From SHZL01 sp963784425 (GTDB taxonomy: Bacteria > Pseudomonadota > Gammaproteobacteria > Xanthomonadales > SZUA-36): 64,000 nucleotides of DNA. The stretch spans positions 62,001 through 126,000 of the forward strand of contig CAWARM010000006.1 in assembly GCA_963784425.1 (NCBI GenBank), given 5' to 3'. The notes below the pieces were generated by a model. It did not search any database and was not told where the DNA came from. It saw only the letters and a list, made by a program, of their open reading frames with translations. Made by a program: the position numbers and the translations under genes. This document shows positions 56,830 to 64,000 of this stretch, in pieces. Numbering within the stretch: the stretch's first letter is position 1; the number at the start of each line of letters is the position of its first letter.

Positions 56830-57408
56830 TTAAGGGGTAATTCCCAGGTCGAGACGAATCTGGCCAAACAGTGTTTCGAGGATGGTCACGCCGTGAATCC
56901 GGGCCAGCTGCCGTGCACCTTGAATGGTAGCGAGGATGGACATGGCTTTGATCCTGGGCTCACCCTGGAAAGTAAATTCTTTCTGCTCCCGACCGGTTTT
57001 CAGAACGCGAGCCAACCAGTCGCTGGTGTCTTTCATGAACAGGTCATTGGCCCGTTTAATTTCATCGGGTAGTTCATCGTAGTCAACGGACAGCGCCCCC
57101 ACCATGCAGATCGGGCGGCCAATATTGTATTGTTTGAGGGTAAAAGCGAACAAGCCTTCAAGTTGCGGAAGGGCCGGGCCGCCATAGGCCATGAATTCGG
57201 CTGTACTCTTGCGCAGCACCTGGTGGTTTTCTTCGATCAGGACGCGGATCAGGTCCATCTTGTTAGGAAAATGGTAGTGAATCGCAGCGTTCTTGATGCC
57301 CAGCGGCCCGGAAATATCCCGGTAGCTGAAACCATTCAGACCGCGCTGCAGCATCAGCTCAAATGCCTTGCTGATGATCTGGTCCCTGGTGGCGATTGCT
57401 TCGGTCAT
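56830..57408 (-). CDS. TetR family transcriptional regulator
   Basis: A 192-residue TetR repressor. The helix-turn-helix occupies about residues 8-55 (AFELMLQRGLNGFSYRDIS, GPLGIKNAAIHYHFPNKMDL). The C-terminal ligand domain reads like the TetR_C group with MVGALSVDYDELPDEI. A near-perfect palindrome overlaps the probable -10 region of its own promoter, so autoregulation is likely. Confidence 0.92.
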   Translation of the reverse strand: MTEAIATRDQIISKAFELMLQRGLNGFSYRDISGPLGIKNAAIHYHFPNKMDLIRVLIEENHQVLRKSTAEFMAYGGPALPQLEGLFAFTLKQYNIGRPICMVGALSVDYDELPDEIKRANDLFMKDTSDWLARVLKTGREQKEFTFQGEPRIKAMSILATIQGARQLARIHGVTILETLFGQIRLDLGITP

Positions 57409-57420
57409 GTTTAATCCTTA

Positions 57421-57438
57421 ACTTACTTGCAGGTAAGT
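57421..57438. promoter_or_regulatory. TetR operator overlapping the tetR promoter
   Basis: ACTTACTTGCAGGTAAGT is an 18-bp near-palindrome (16 of 18 positions symmetric) located 13 bp upstream of the TetR start. On the minus strand a TATACT -10 element overlaps its far edge. Confidence 0.65.
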
Positions 57439-57466
57439 ATACTCAAAAAAATGGCTAATGCAAGTC

Positions 57467-58474
57467 TCAGGAGAAAAATAGTTCCAGGGACTGACTTCCC
57501 GCAGGTTTTGAAGTGGCGCTGACCAGGGCTTTTGCCCAGTTCATGCCCCGCTTAATATCATCGCGGCGAGTCGAGCGTCCGCGCTGCAAGGTCTTGCGCC
57601 GGTTGAACGCTGAGTAGGGCAGGTCGGGTTGCTTGGAGTAGCTTGTGGAGATCTCAGGCCATGCGGCGAGAATTGCGTTGGTTTCCCGGTCCAGTTCCGG
57701 TCCCAGTCCCATGAAACTCGCGCAATGCACAAGACTGGCCTCCGCATCACCAAGCATCACCTCGAAATCGAGCAGCAAGGCCTGCTGGGGAAAGCTGCCG
57801 GCCGCTGCAAGCAGGAAATACATGCTGGTCAGCCAGGCCAGCACCGCCAGCTGAGTGGTGTCCAGATCTTCCACCTCCAACGGAGCTGCGCCACTAATAG
57901 CCCGCCAATCGGCCATTTTGGACTTCGCCTGAGTGCTGAGATCCAGCGGGGAGGTCAACTTGCCCAGCATCCCGGCGAGATGAGTTTCCAGTGGAACATA
58001 CAGCAGAATAGCCCGCGAATCCGGATGGTGGCGTAGCACCGGATCTATCAGCTGGTTACACACGCTGCTGGCCTTGATCATGGCCACTTGCGCGGGGTGA
58101 AATACCCGCGTGTGTGCGGACAACACCAGTGGCAGCAGGTGACTCGCCGCGGGTTCGGCAGCCAGTCGCCGCAGTGTCAAAGGCTCCCTGAGCGGCAGTA
58201 CGTTCGGGCTTGCCGCCAGCGCGCGCGACAGCAAAGTTGACCCGCAATGGCCGAGGTGGAATATGCAACGCGCGGGCCTGGTCTCTGCCCCCAATGCATC
58301 CTGTAATTCATGTAGCGGCAGCTCCCTGCGCTGTTGCGCCAGCGCCTCAACTCGCTGGTCCAGGAAGCTCGCGGCGCGATAACCCGATTCACCCAGCTGC
58401 AGCAAGATCGCCTGCTGCTGTGGTTCGTCAAAGTCATACAGGTGCCAAGCGGGCGTGGAAATCTCAGTCTTCAT
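57467..58474 (-). CDS. Sulfotransferase-like P-loop protein
   Basis: A 335-residue soluble protein. The phosphosulfate-binding loop appears as CIFHLGHCGSTLLSRAL (about residues 70-86), and a 3'-phosphate-binding region may be around AILLYVPLETHLAGML. It resembles putative sulfotransferases of proteobacteria, often next to oxygenase or hydroxylase genes; a 2OG-oxygenase-like gene is 1.1 kb away. Substrate unknown. It ends close to the TetR promoter and follows ubiB on the same strand by 10 bp. Confidence 0.7.
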   Translation of the reverse strand: MKTEISTPAWHLYDFDEPQQQAILLQLGESGYRAASFLDQRVEALAQQRRELPLHELQDALGAETRPARCIFHLGHCGSTLLSRALAASPNVLPLREPLTLRRLAAEPAASHLLPLVLSAHTRVFHPAQVAMIKASSVCNQLIDPVLRHHPDSRAILLYVPLETHLAGMLGKLTSPLDLSTQAKSKMADWRAISGAAPLEVEDLDTTQLAVLAWLTSMYFLLAAAGSFPQQALLLDFEVMLGDAEASLVHCASFMGLGPELDRETNAILAAWPEISTSYSKQPDLPYSAFNRRKTLQRGRSTRRDDIKRGMNWAKALVSATSKPAGSQSLELFFS

Positions 58475-58484
58475 CTACCTGGGT

Positions 58485-60146
58485 TCATTTTCTGAGACGG
58501 AACAGCAGCCAGGCGCCGGTGAGCAGGAACGCCAGGCCGATGGTTGATAGCCCCAGGAACCGCCAGGGTCCCGTTTCCAGTCCGGTCAGGATAGCGCCGC
58601 CAAGCAGCACTGCCGCAGCTACGATGGTGCCTTGAGTCTTGCGTTGTGATTGCTCCAGGTTTGCGCGCAGCCGTCCCAATTCCGCTGAATCCATGCGGGA
58701 AGTGAGTTGGCCCGTTGTGGCCTGCTTCAGGTAGTCATGCAGCAGGCCTGGCATATCGGGCGCCTTGCTGAGCCAGCCGGGCAGGCGCTCACGCAGGTCT
58801 TTTGCGGCCTGGTCCAGGCCGTGTTTTTCCCGCAGTATGGTTTCCAGTTCCGGCTTGGCGACAGCCAGCACATCCAGTGCCGGATAGAGTTCCCGCCCCA
58901 GCCCCTCAATATTGAGCAGGGTCTTCTGCAACATGATCAGCTGGGGCTGGATGTTGAGCTTGAACCGGTAGGCGACCTGGAACAGCTTGAGCATCAACAG
59001 ACCGAAGGAAACTTCACTCAACGGCCGGGCGAAATTGGGTTCACCCACGGCGCGCACAGCGGCTTCGAGTTCCTCCACGCGCGTACCCGGTGGCACCCAG
59101 CCGGCATCGACGTGCAGTTGGGCTACGCGTCTGTAGTTGCGATTGAACAGGGCGATGAAATTTTCGGAAATAAAGTACAGGTCCCTGGGCGTGAGGCTGG
59201 CAACAATGCCGAAATCCAGTGCAATGAAACTGGCATCTTCCGGGTTGCTGACATCGACCAGGATATTACCCGGGTGCATGTCGGCATGAAACAGGTTGTC
59301 GCGGAACACCTGGGTGTAAAACACCCGGATGCCGCGCTTGGCCAGCCGCTCGAGATTGACCCCGCGTTTCTTGAGTTGAGCGATGTCGCTGACGGGGACA
59401 CCGTAAACACGTTCCATCACCAGCACCGGTTCGCGGCAATACGGCCAATAGATTTCAGGTATATAAAGCTCCTTCGAGCCGGCAAAATTGTTGCGCAGCA
59501 TGGATGCATTGGACGCTTCGCGGTACATGTCCAGTTCATCGAACACAAAGGTTTCAAATTCGCGCACGAATCCCGTCGGCTGGACCCGCGGACCACCCTC
59601 CCAGTACTTCTCGGCAAACCCGGCGATGGTCAGCAAGAGGTTGATATCACGGCGCAACTGCTGGCGGACGCCCGGCCGCACTACCTTGACGACCACTTCG
59701 CGGCCATCCGGCAAGGTCGCTGCATGAACCTGGGCGATTGAGGCTGAAGCCAGGGGTTGCACGTCAAAATGGGAGAACAGTTCCGCCACGGGCTGCTGCA
59801 ACTCGCGTTCAACGATGGCCTGGGCCTCCACACCCGGAAAAGGCGGAACCTGATCTTGTAGCAGCGCGAGCTCATCGGCGATATCTGCGGGCACAAGGTC
59901 GCGGCGCGTGGAGACGATCTGCCCGAACTTGACAAAAACGGGTCCCATTTCGGTCAGGGCCAGGCGCAGGCGTTCGCCCCGTGGCCGGCTGGTCATTTCC
60001 TTGTCGCTGGCCCACGGTGCGAGCACGCGCACCAGTCGCATCGGCCGGTACAAATGCGTGGCTTCGAGGAATTCATCCAGCCGGTAGCGGGCAAGGATGG
60101 TGCTGATTTTCAGCAAGCGGGCAAATTGTCGCAGGGTATGAATCAT
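58485..60146 (-). CDS. ubiB: UbiB, ubiquinone biosynthesis ATPase/kinase-like protein
   Basis: A 553-residue member of the ABC1/ADCK/UbiB family required for coenzyme Q production. It has an N-terminal extension with the KxGQ motif (PVFVKFGQIVSTR), a kinase-like Ala-rich loop and Lys (REVVVKVVRPGV), and the catalytic loop with metal site FHADMHPGNILVD...ALDFG. Two C-terminal membrane helices follow (GTIVAAAVLLGGAILTGL; FLGLSTIGLAFLLTGAWLL). Its ATG overlaps the ubiJ stop (ATGA). Confidence 0.96.
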   Translation of the reverse strand: MIHTLRQFARLLKISTILARYRLDEFLEATHLYRPMRLVRVLAPWASDKEMTSRPRGERLRLALTEMGPVFVKFGQIVSTRRDLVPADIADELALLQDQVPPFPGVEAQAIVERELQQPVAELFSHFDVQPLASASIAQVHAATLPDGREVVVKVVRPGVRQQLRRDINLLLTIAGFAEKYWEGGPRVQPTGFVREFETFVFDELDMYREASNASMLRNNFAGSKELYIPEIYWPYCREPVLVMERVYGVPVSDIAQLKKRGVNLERLAKRGIRVFYTQVFRDNLFHADMHPGNILVDVSNPEDASFIALDFGIVASLTPRDLYFISENFIALFNRNYRRVAQLHVDAGWVPPGTRVEELEAAVRAVGEPNFARPLSEVSFGLLMLKLFQVAYRFKLNIQPQLIMLQKTLLNIEGLGRELYPALDVLAVAKPELETILREKHGLDQAAKDLRERLPGWLSKAPDMPGLLHDYLKQATTGQLTSRMDSAELGRLRANLEQSQRKTQGTIVAAAVLLGGAILTGLETGPWRFLGLSTIGLAFLLTGAWLLFRLRK

Positions 60147-60784
60147 GGTTTCTGTTCCGCCCTACGCTCTCGCACAATGCGCAAACGCGCCTCCAGCCTG
60201 TCAGTGGCGTCACGCAGTGAGTCCACTGCCTGACCAAACTCTGCGATTGCAGCAGGCTGCGCCAGTGGGCTGGACGGTTGGCGCAGGAAATCCGCGGTAA
60301 AGTCTCCCAGTGTGGCCACGGTGGAGCGTAAGTGGTCGGCGGCGCTGCGGGCACCAACGGCCAGCTGATGGGCAGCGACATCGCCAAACCAATTGGACAA
60401 TTTACCTTCCCAGTCGGGATCAAGGCGCGAGAACAGCCGTTCGACATCACGCGCCAGGGTGGCGTCGCCGGAAATGCGCACTTGCGAACCCGGTCTGCCC
60501 CAGCTGCCGTCTGCTTCCGGCAATGCCATGGCAAACAGCGCAGCGGGAGTGCCGCTGATCACTGTGTCGGGCGTTCCATCCGTATCCAGGCTGACCTTCA
60601 CCTGGTGTGGAGTGAAAGAAAAATCCAGGACGATGCCCAGGCCTTCAAGTTCCAGTCGCACCAAACGCCGGTCCAAAAGCCCAAGGCGCTTCGGGCTGAC
60701 CTCGTCCATGGCCAGCAGTTGATTGATGGAAGTTTCCAGCGTGGCGGCCAGAATGCCGGGAAGAGGAGTGCGGTACGCGGTCAT
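60143..60784 (-). CDS. ubiJ: UbiJ, ubiquinone biosynthesis accessory factor (SCP2 domain)
   Basis: A 213-residue protein with an N-terminal sterol-carrier (SCP2) fold containing GLGIVLDFSFTPHQVKVSLD, VISGTPAALFAMAL, and VRISGDATLARDVERLF. A C-terminal coiled coil follows (VDSLRDATDRLEARLRIV). UbiJ binds polyprenyl lipids and organises the soluble Ubi complex. ATG 60784 is chosen; it lies 19 bp after ubiE. Gene order ubiE-ubiJ-ubiB is canonical. Confidence 0.94.
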   Translation of the reverse strand: MTAYRTPLPGILAATLETSINQLLAMDEVSPKRLGLLDRRLVRLELEGLGIVLDFSFTPHQVKVSLDTDGTPDTVISGTPAALFAMALPEADGSWGRPGSQVRISGDATLARDVERLFSRLDPDWEGKLSNWFGDVAAHQLAVGARSAADHLRSTVATLGDFTADFLRQPSSPLAQPAAIAEFGQAVDSLRDATDRLEARLRIVRERRAEQKP

Positions 60785-60803
60785 GGCTGGTTTGGGGGCA
60801 GGC

Positions 60804-61559
60804 TCAGGCGTGCAGACCGCTGTGAATTGCAACGATACCGGCAGACAGATCCCGGAATCGCACCTGGCTGAACCCGGCCTGCTGCATCATGTTAGCGAGT
60901 TCTTCCTGCGGCGGGTGCCGGCGGATGCTTTCCGCGAGGTAGCGGTAGCTGTCCGCATCATTGGCGATCAGGCGGCCGAGCAAAGGCAGGACGCTGAAAG
61001 AGTAGCGGTCGTAGATTTTTTTCAGGCTGGCGATGCGCACGGTGGAGAACTCCAGTATGTGCACTGATCCGCCGGGGCGCAGCACCCGGTACATCTCACG
61101 CAATGCCGCGTCCTTGTCTGTCACGTTGCGCAAGCCAAAGGCGATGGTTACTGCATCGAATTTCCCGCTGGCAAACGGCAATTGCTCTGCATTCACCAGC
61201 GCATATTCCACGTTGCCGCAAATGCCCTGGTTCTCGAGCCGTTGGCGGCCAATGCCCAGCATGTCGGCATTGATATCGCTGAGGACCACGCGCCCGCGTT
61301 CACCCACGCGCTTGCTGGCCAGTGCGGCAATATCACCCGTGCCTCCGGCCAGGTCCAGGACCTGGTGGCCGGTGCGAATGCCACTGTTGGCCATGAAATC
61401 CCATTTCCACAAGCGGTGAACTCCCAGCGACATCAGGTCATTCATGACGTCATATTTGCCGGCAACGGAAGAAAACACTTCGCGCACGAGCTCAGCCTTT
61501 TCCTGCGGCGCTACTTCGCGATAACCGAAATGGGTGGTGGTTGGCGTGGTTTCAGGCAT
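60804..61559 (-). CDS. ubiE: UbiE, demethylubiquinone/demethylmenaquinone C-methyltransferase
   Basis: A 251-residue SAM methyltransferase. Family signatures are FSSVAGKYDVMNDLMSLGVHRLWK, the SAM motif VLDLAGGTGDIAAL, and FGLRNVTDKDAALREMYRVL followed by LRPGGSVHILEFS. It acts in ubiquinone and, where present, menaquinone synthesis. ATG 61559 is preferred because the 13 codons upstream in frame are not family-like. It is the first gene of the ubi operon. Confidence 0.97.
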   Translation of the reverse strand: MPETTPTTTHFGYREVAPQEKAELVREVFSSVAGKYDVMNDLMSLGVHRLWKWDFMANSGIRTGHQVLDLAGGTGDIAALASKRVGERGRVVLSDINADMLGIGRQRLENQGICGNVEYALVNAEQLPFASGKFDAVTIAFGLRNVTDKDAALREMYRVLRPGGSVHILEFSTVRIASLKKIYDRYSFSVLPLLGRLIANDADSYRYLAESIRRHPPQEELANMMQQAGFSQVRFRDLSAGIVAIHSGLHA

Positions 61560-61652
61560 AGCCGCTATTGTACCGTCCCCTGCGCAGGACCACCGCATTT
61601 ATGGTGGTAGAATCGTCTCCGAGGCAATCCGTGCGCCAACGAGGAACGATCC

Positions 61653-62450
61653 ATGCGTAAGTTATTTTTGACCCTGGGCGCCATTGTGCTGGTGGCAATT
61701 GCCGGCGCCCTGTATTTCATCAACTATCGCCTTGACGGCGTGGTTGAAACACAGATTGAGAAAGCCGCGACCATGGCCCTGGGCACGGCGGTTGAGGTTG
61801 GCGGGGTGCAGACCAACCTGCGGGACGGGACCCTGAAAATTACCGAGATCTCGGTCGCCAATCCGCCTGGTTATGACAATCAGTTCGCCGTCCGATTGCA
61901 CGACGTGGATGCGGCAGTGGACTATTCCAGCCGCGAGATCGAGCACGTGGTCATTGAGAATCCTGAATTTATCATTGAAGAGCGCGACGGCAGCACTAAT
62001 TTCGAGCAGATTCTGCAAGCCCTGGAAGCGGGCAATGAAACCAAACCTGGCACGGCAAGCGGCAGCGGAGCGAACGACAGCGGGGCGCAGGGCAGTGAGC
62101 CGGTGATCTCTATCAAGCATTTCCGCATCAATGAAACCCGGGCCGTATTTGAATCGCGTGCACTCAATCGTTATACCGACGTCGAGGTAGATGCCATCGA
62201 AATGGACAACCTGCGCGGCACGCCCGCAGAGCTGGCCGACCAGATTGCACGCGAAGTGATTGGGGAAATCAGTTCGGAAGCGGCTACCGAAGTGCTTAAA
62301 GCCCAGGCCAAAAAGCAGTTGAAAGGTGTTAACGGCAAGGCCGGTGACATACTGCGTGGCCTGCTGGGTGGCGGCAAGGACAACAAGGACAACAAGGACA
62401 ACAAGGACGGCAAGGACGGCAAGGACGGCACTGATAGCGGTGCTGATTAA
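61653..62450 (+). CDS. AsmA-like envelope protein with KDN/KDG repeat tail
   Basis: A 265-residue protein with an N-terminal membrane helix (LFLTLGAIVLVAIAGALYFI) and a periplasmic AsmA/DUF748-like body (TAVEVGGVQTNLRDGTLKI and VVIENPEFIIEERDGSTNF). AsmA-like proteins are linked to lipid transport across the envelope. The C-terminus is low-complexity: three KDN and three KDG units encoded by 9-bp repeats (62377-62430), which could vary in copy number. It is divergent from ubiE. Confidence 0.72.
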   Translation: MRKLFLTLGAIVLVAIAGALYFINYRLDGVVETQIEKAATMALGTAVEVGGVQTNLRDGTLKITEISVANPPGYDNQFAVRLHDVDAAVDYSSREIEHVVIENPEFIIEERDGSTNFEQILQALEAGNETKPGTASGSGANDSGAQGSEPVISIKHFRINETRAVFESRALNRYTDVEVDAIEMDNLRGTPAELADQIAREVIGEISSEAATEVLKAQAKKQLKGVNGKAGDILRGLLGGGKDNKDNKDNKDGKDGKDGTDSGAD

Positions 62451-62516
62451 GCCAATCGCGAGCGCGACCAAACCTGGCCCAGAACTGCGACGAACGGGAG
62501 AGAGAGCCCGGGGGCT

Positions 62517-62542
62517 TCCGGAGAGCCGCTTGGCTCTCCGGA
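62517..62542. other. Perfect hairpin between convergent genes
   Basis: An 11-bp perfect stem (TCCGGAGAGCC / GGCTCTCCGGA) with loop GCTT lies between the AsmA-like gene and the cold shock gene. No T tract follows on either strand, so a terminator role is possible but not shown. Confidence 0.5.
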
Positions 62543-62559
62543 CTTACACAAAAAACAGA

Positions 62560-62769
62560 TTAGAGCGGTAGGACGTTTTCTGCCTGCGGGCCCCGATCAG
62601 CTTGCACGATTTCCATGGTGACGCGCTGTCCTTCGTGCAGCGTCTTTCTTCCTTCACCCTGGATTGCGCTGAAATGCACAAACACATCCTTGCCGCCTTT
62701 CTGTTCGATAAAACCGAATCCTTTCGAATCGTTGAACCATTTAACGGTTCCTTCTACTTTCTCACCCAT
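62560..62769 (-). CDS. Cold shock protein (CspA family)
   Basis: A 69-residue single-domain cold shock protein, a five-stranded OB-fold RNA chaperone. RNP1 is KGFGFI and RNP2 is VFVHFSAI; the start GTVKWFNDSKG is canonical. The gene is isolated, with about 160 bp to the decarboxylase gene upstream, enough for a structured 5' leader, though none is evident. Confidence 0.96.
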   Translation of the reverse strand: MGEKVEGTVKWFNDSKGFGFIEQKGGKDVFVHFSAIQGEGRKTLHEGQRVTMEIVQADRGPQAENVLPL

Positions 62770-62933
62770 GACTACCTCGTTCTGTAAGCTGCCTGGACCC
62801 TGTAAGCCATCACTGCGGGACCCTGGCTGAATGCGCGTTCAGCCGATCTGCACATTACGCGCCTGTTGTGGTGGCAGGCACCATTGTGCCAGATTGAAAA
62901 TTTCTTTCAATGCAAAGTTGACCGGGTGCGAAA

Positions 62934-64000
62934 TTAACTGAGCAGCCCGCGTCCGATTCGCGCCGTTTCTTTCACCAGCAGTTCGAAGTCCTCGTTACGA
63001 CTGCGGTGATTGGCAATGGCCACGCGCATGCAATACACGCCATTGAGCGTGGTGTACGACGGCGCAGCAATGCCCTGCTCCTGGAGTTCTGCCAGCAGAT
63101 CGCGGTTGAGTCGCTCCAGCTTCTCAGCGCTTAGCCCGCCGGGATTGAAGCGGAAACAAACAATGTCGAGCCCAATCGGCGCAGTCAATTCCAGTTGCGG
63201 GTGTTGTTCAATCAAACTACCCAGATAGTGTGCCTGCTCAACATTGCGCGCGATCATGCGGCCAAAACGCTCCAGGCCATGTTCCTTGATCGACAACCAA
63301 ACCTTGAGTGCACGAAACTGCCGCGTCAACTGCAGGCCATAATCGCTGAACCAGAATGTGCCCGAAGCCAGGCCCTTGGCCTCGACTTCACGCGCAAGGT
63401 ATTCCGGCGTCAGGCTGAATGCTTCCCGATGCGCAGATTCGCTGCGCACCAGCACACAACCGGCTTCGAAAGGAATGTGCATCCACTTGTGCAGGTCCAG
63501 GGCAACCGAATCGGCGCGCTCCAGGCCGGCCAGTTGTGGCTTGACGTTACTGGCAAGAATGGCCACGGCGCCAATGGCGCCATCGACATGAAACCAGAGT
63601 TTTTCGCGGGCGCACAGGTCGGCCAGGGCATTGAGGTCATCAATTGCGCCGGTATTAATGGTGCCGGCCGTGCCGATGACACAGAAGGGCACCATGCCGG
63701 CCGCACGGTCGGCTGTAATCTGTCGCTGCAGCGCGTCGATATCGATGGTGTAGTCCGACTTCACCGCAATACTGCGCAGGCCCTCACTGCCGAGGCCGAG
63801 AGTTTCGATGGCCTTCTTGTTGCAGCTGTGGACCTCGCTGGAGGCGTAGGCCGTCAAGGGGCCCGGCGCTGCGCGCACGCCCTGGTGGCGCACGTCGTAA
63901 CCACAATTGGTGTTGCGCGCCACAGTGATGCCGATGAAGTTGGCCATCGAACCGCCACTGGTGAGCAGACCGCTGCTCGTTGCGGGCAAGCTGAGCATAT
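62934..64000 (-). CDS. PLP-dependent aromatic-L-amino-acid decarboxylase family protein, 5' partial
   Basis: About 355 residues of a group II decarboxylase (AADC/tyrosine/tryptophan decarboxylase type); the N-terminus lies beyond the right edge. The sequence begins in the LPATSSGLLTSGGSMANFIG block. The PLP Asp region is WFHVDGAIGAVA, and the Schiff-base Lys is in LDLHKWMHIPFEAG. FWFSDYGLQLTRQFRALKVW is also typical. It decarboxylates aromatic amino acids to amines; the exact substrate is unknown. Confidence 0.9.
   Translation of the reverse strand, partial: MLSLPATSSGLLTSGGSMANFIGITVARNTNCGYDVRHQGVRAAPGPLTAYASSEVHSCNKKAIETLGLGSEGLRSIAVKSDYTIDIDALQRQITADRAAGMVPFCVIGTAGTINTGAIDDLNALADLCAREKLWFHVDGAIGAVAILASNVKPQLAGLERADSVALDLHKWMHIPFEAGCVLVRSESAHREAFSLTPEYLAREVEAKGLASGTFWFSDYGLQLTRQFRALKVWLSIKEHGLERFGRMIARNVEQAHYLGSLIEQHPQLELTAPIGLDIVCFRFNPGGLSAEKLERLNRDLLAELQEQGIAAPSYTTLNGVYCMRVAIANHRSRNEDFELLVKETARIGRGLLS

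Noticed and set aside
62517..62542. Hairpin as a Rho-independent terminator
   Set aside because: The stem is perfect but neither strand has a following T tract, so only a hairpin is reported.

Overview
The window looks like a chromosomal segment of a high-GC, probably marine or sediment, gammaproteobacterium. The pointers are the divergent ftsY/rsmD pair, coaD followed by a YfhL-type ferredoxin, the mutY-yggX neighbourhood, the ubiE-ubiJ-ubiB operon and a complete oleABCD olefin cluster. The secreted FG-GAP protein carries a C-terminal domain style that I associate with Woeseia-like and Xanthomonadales-related lineages. Genus-level assignment is inference only.

Layout. 1-4.7 kb: transport genes (a CstA-type carrier cut by the window edge, its small YbdD partner, an MFS carrier and an APC permease). 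4.8-7.4 kb: a secreted FG-GAP repeat protein. 7.4-15.2 kb: a heavily interrupted zone with two related TMTC-like membrane/TPR genes and a large Cys-rich secreted protein with an SdrD-B-like domain, all broken by many frameshifts, around one intact DsbA-like gene. 15.3-16.1 kb: a decayed RAYT transposase and its REP-like repeats. 16.1-27.4 kb: an amidohydrolase, a LysR/pirin/DODA block, a frameshifted DUF2339 membrane protein, small envelope proteins and an Orn/Lys/Arg decarboxylase.

27.5-31.1 kb is the most unusual part. It is an AT-richer accessory block stacked against the 3' end of tRNA-Phe. It holds a type I Baeyer-Villiger monooxygenase and an uncharacterised two-gene cassette whose second gene has a PD-(D/E)XK nuclease-like motif. 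A decayed relative of the same cassette lies about 2.4 kb to the left. The cassette is bounded by an 18-bp copy of the tRNA 3' end, and tRNA-Phe-like motifs precede both cassette copies. No integrase is visible.

31.3-38.4 kb: an Xre/RES toxin-antitoxin pair, a two-subunit molybdenum hydroxylase, a decayed secreted protein bounded by a duplicated yggX 3' end, yggX, and a 316-bp MITE-like element with 22-bp terminal inverted repeats abutting mutY. 38.4-45 kb: housekeeping genes (mutY with one frameshift, ftsY, rsmD, coaD, ferredoxin) followed by ggt and an M20 peptidase. 45-48 kb: a DUF4956 protein, a PIN/Phd toxin-antitoxin pair, a kinase-fold protein and a TauE/SafE exporter. 48.2-52.9 kb: oleD, oleC, oleB and oleA on the minus strand, giving head-to-head fatty acyl condensation to long-chain alkenes. 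53-64 kb: a phosphopantetheinyl transferase/phospholipase D pair, a 2OG-oxygenase-like gene, a TetR unit with two operator-like sites, a sulfotransferase-like gene, ubiE-ubiJ-ubiB, an AsmA-like protein, a cold shock protein and a PLP decarboxylase cut by the right edge.

Several otherwise conserved genes (mutY, DUF2339, the molybdenum hydroxylase) differ from an open frame by single extra bases. Some interruptions may therefore be assembly errors. The secreted gene at 35.7 kb also has an in-frame nonsense codon, which points to real decay there.
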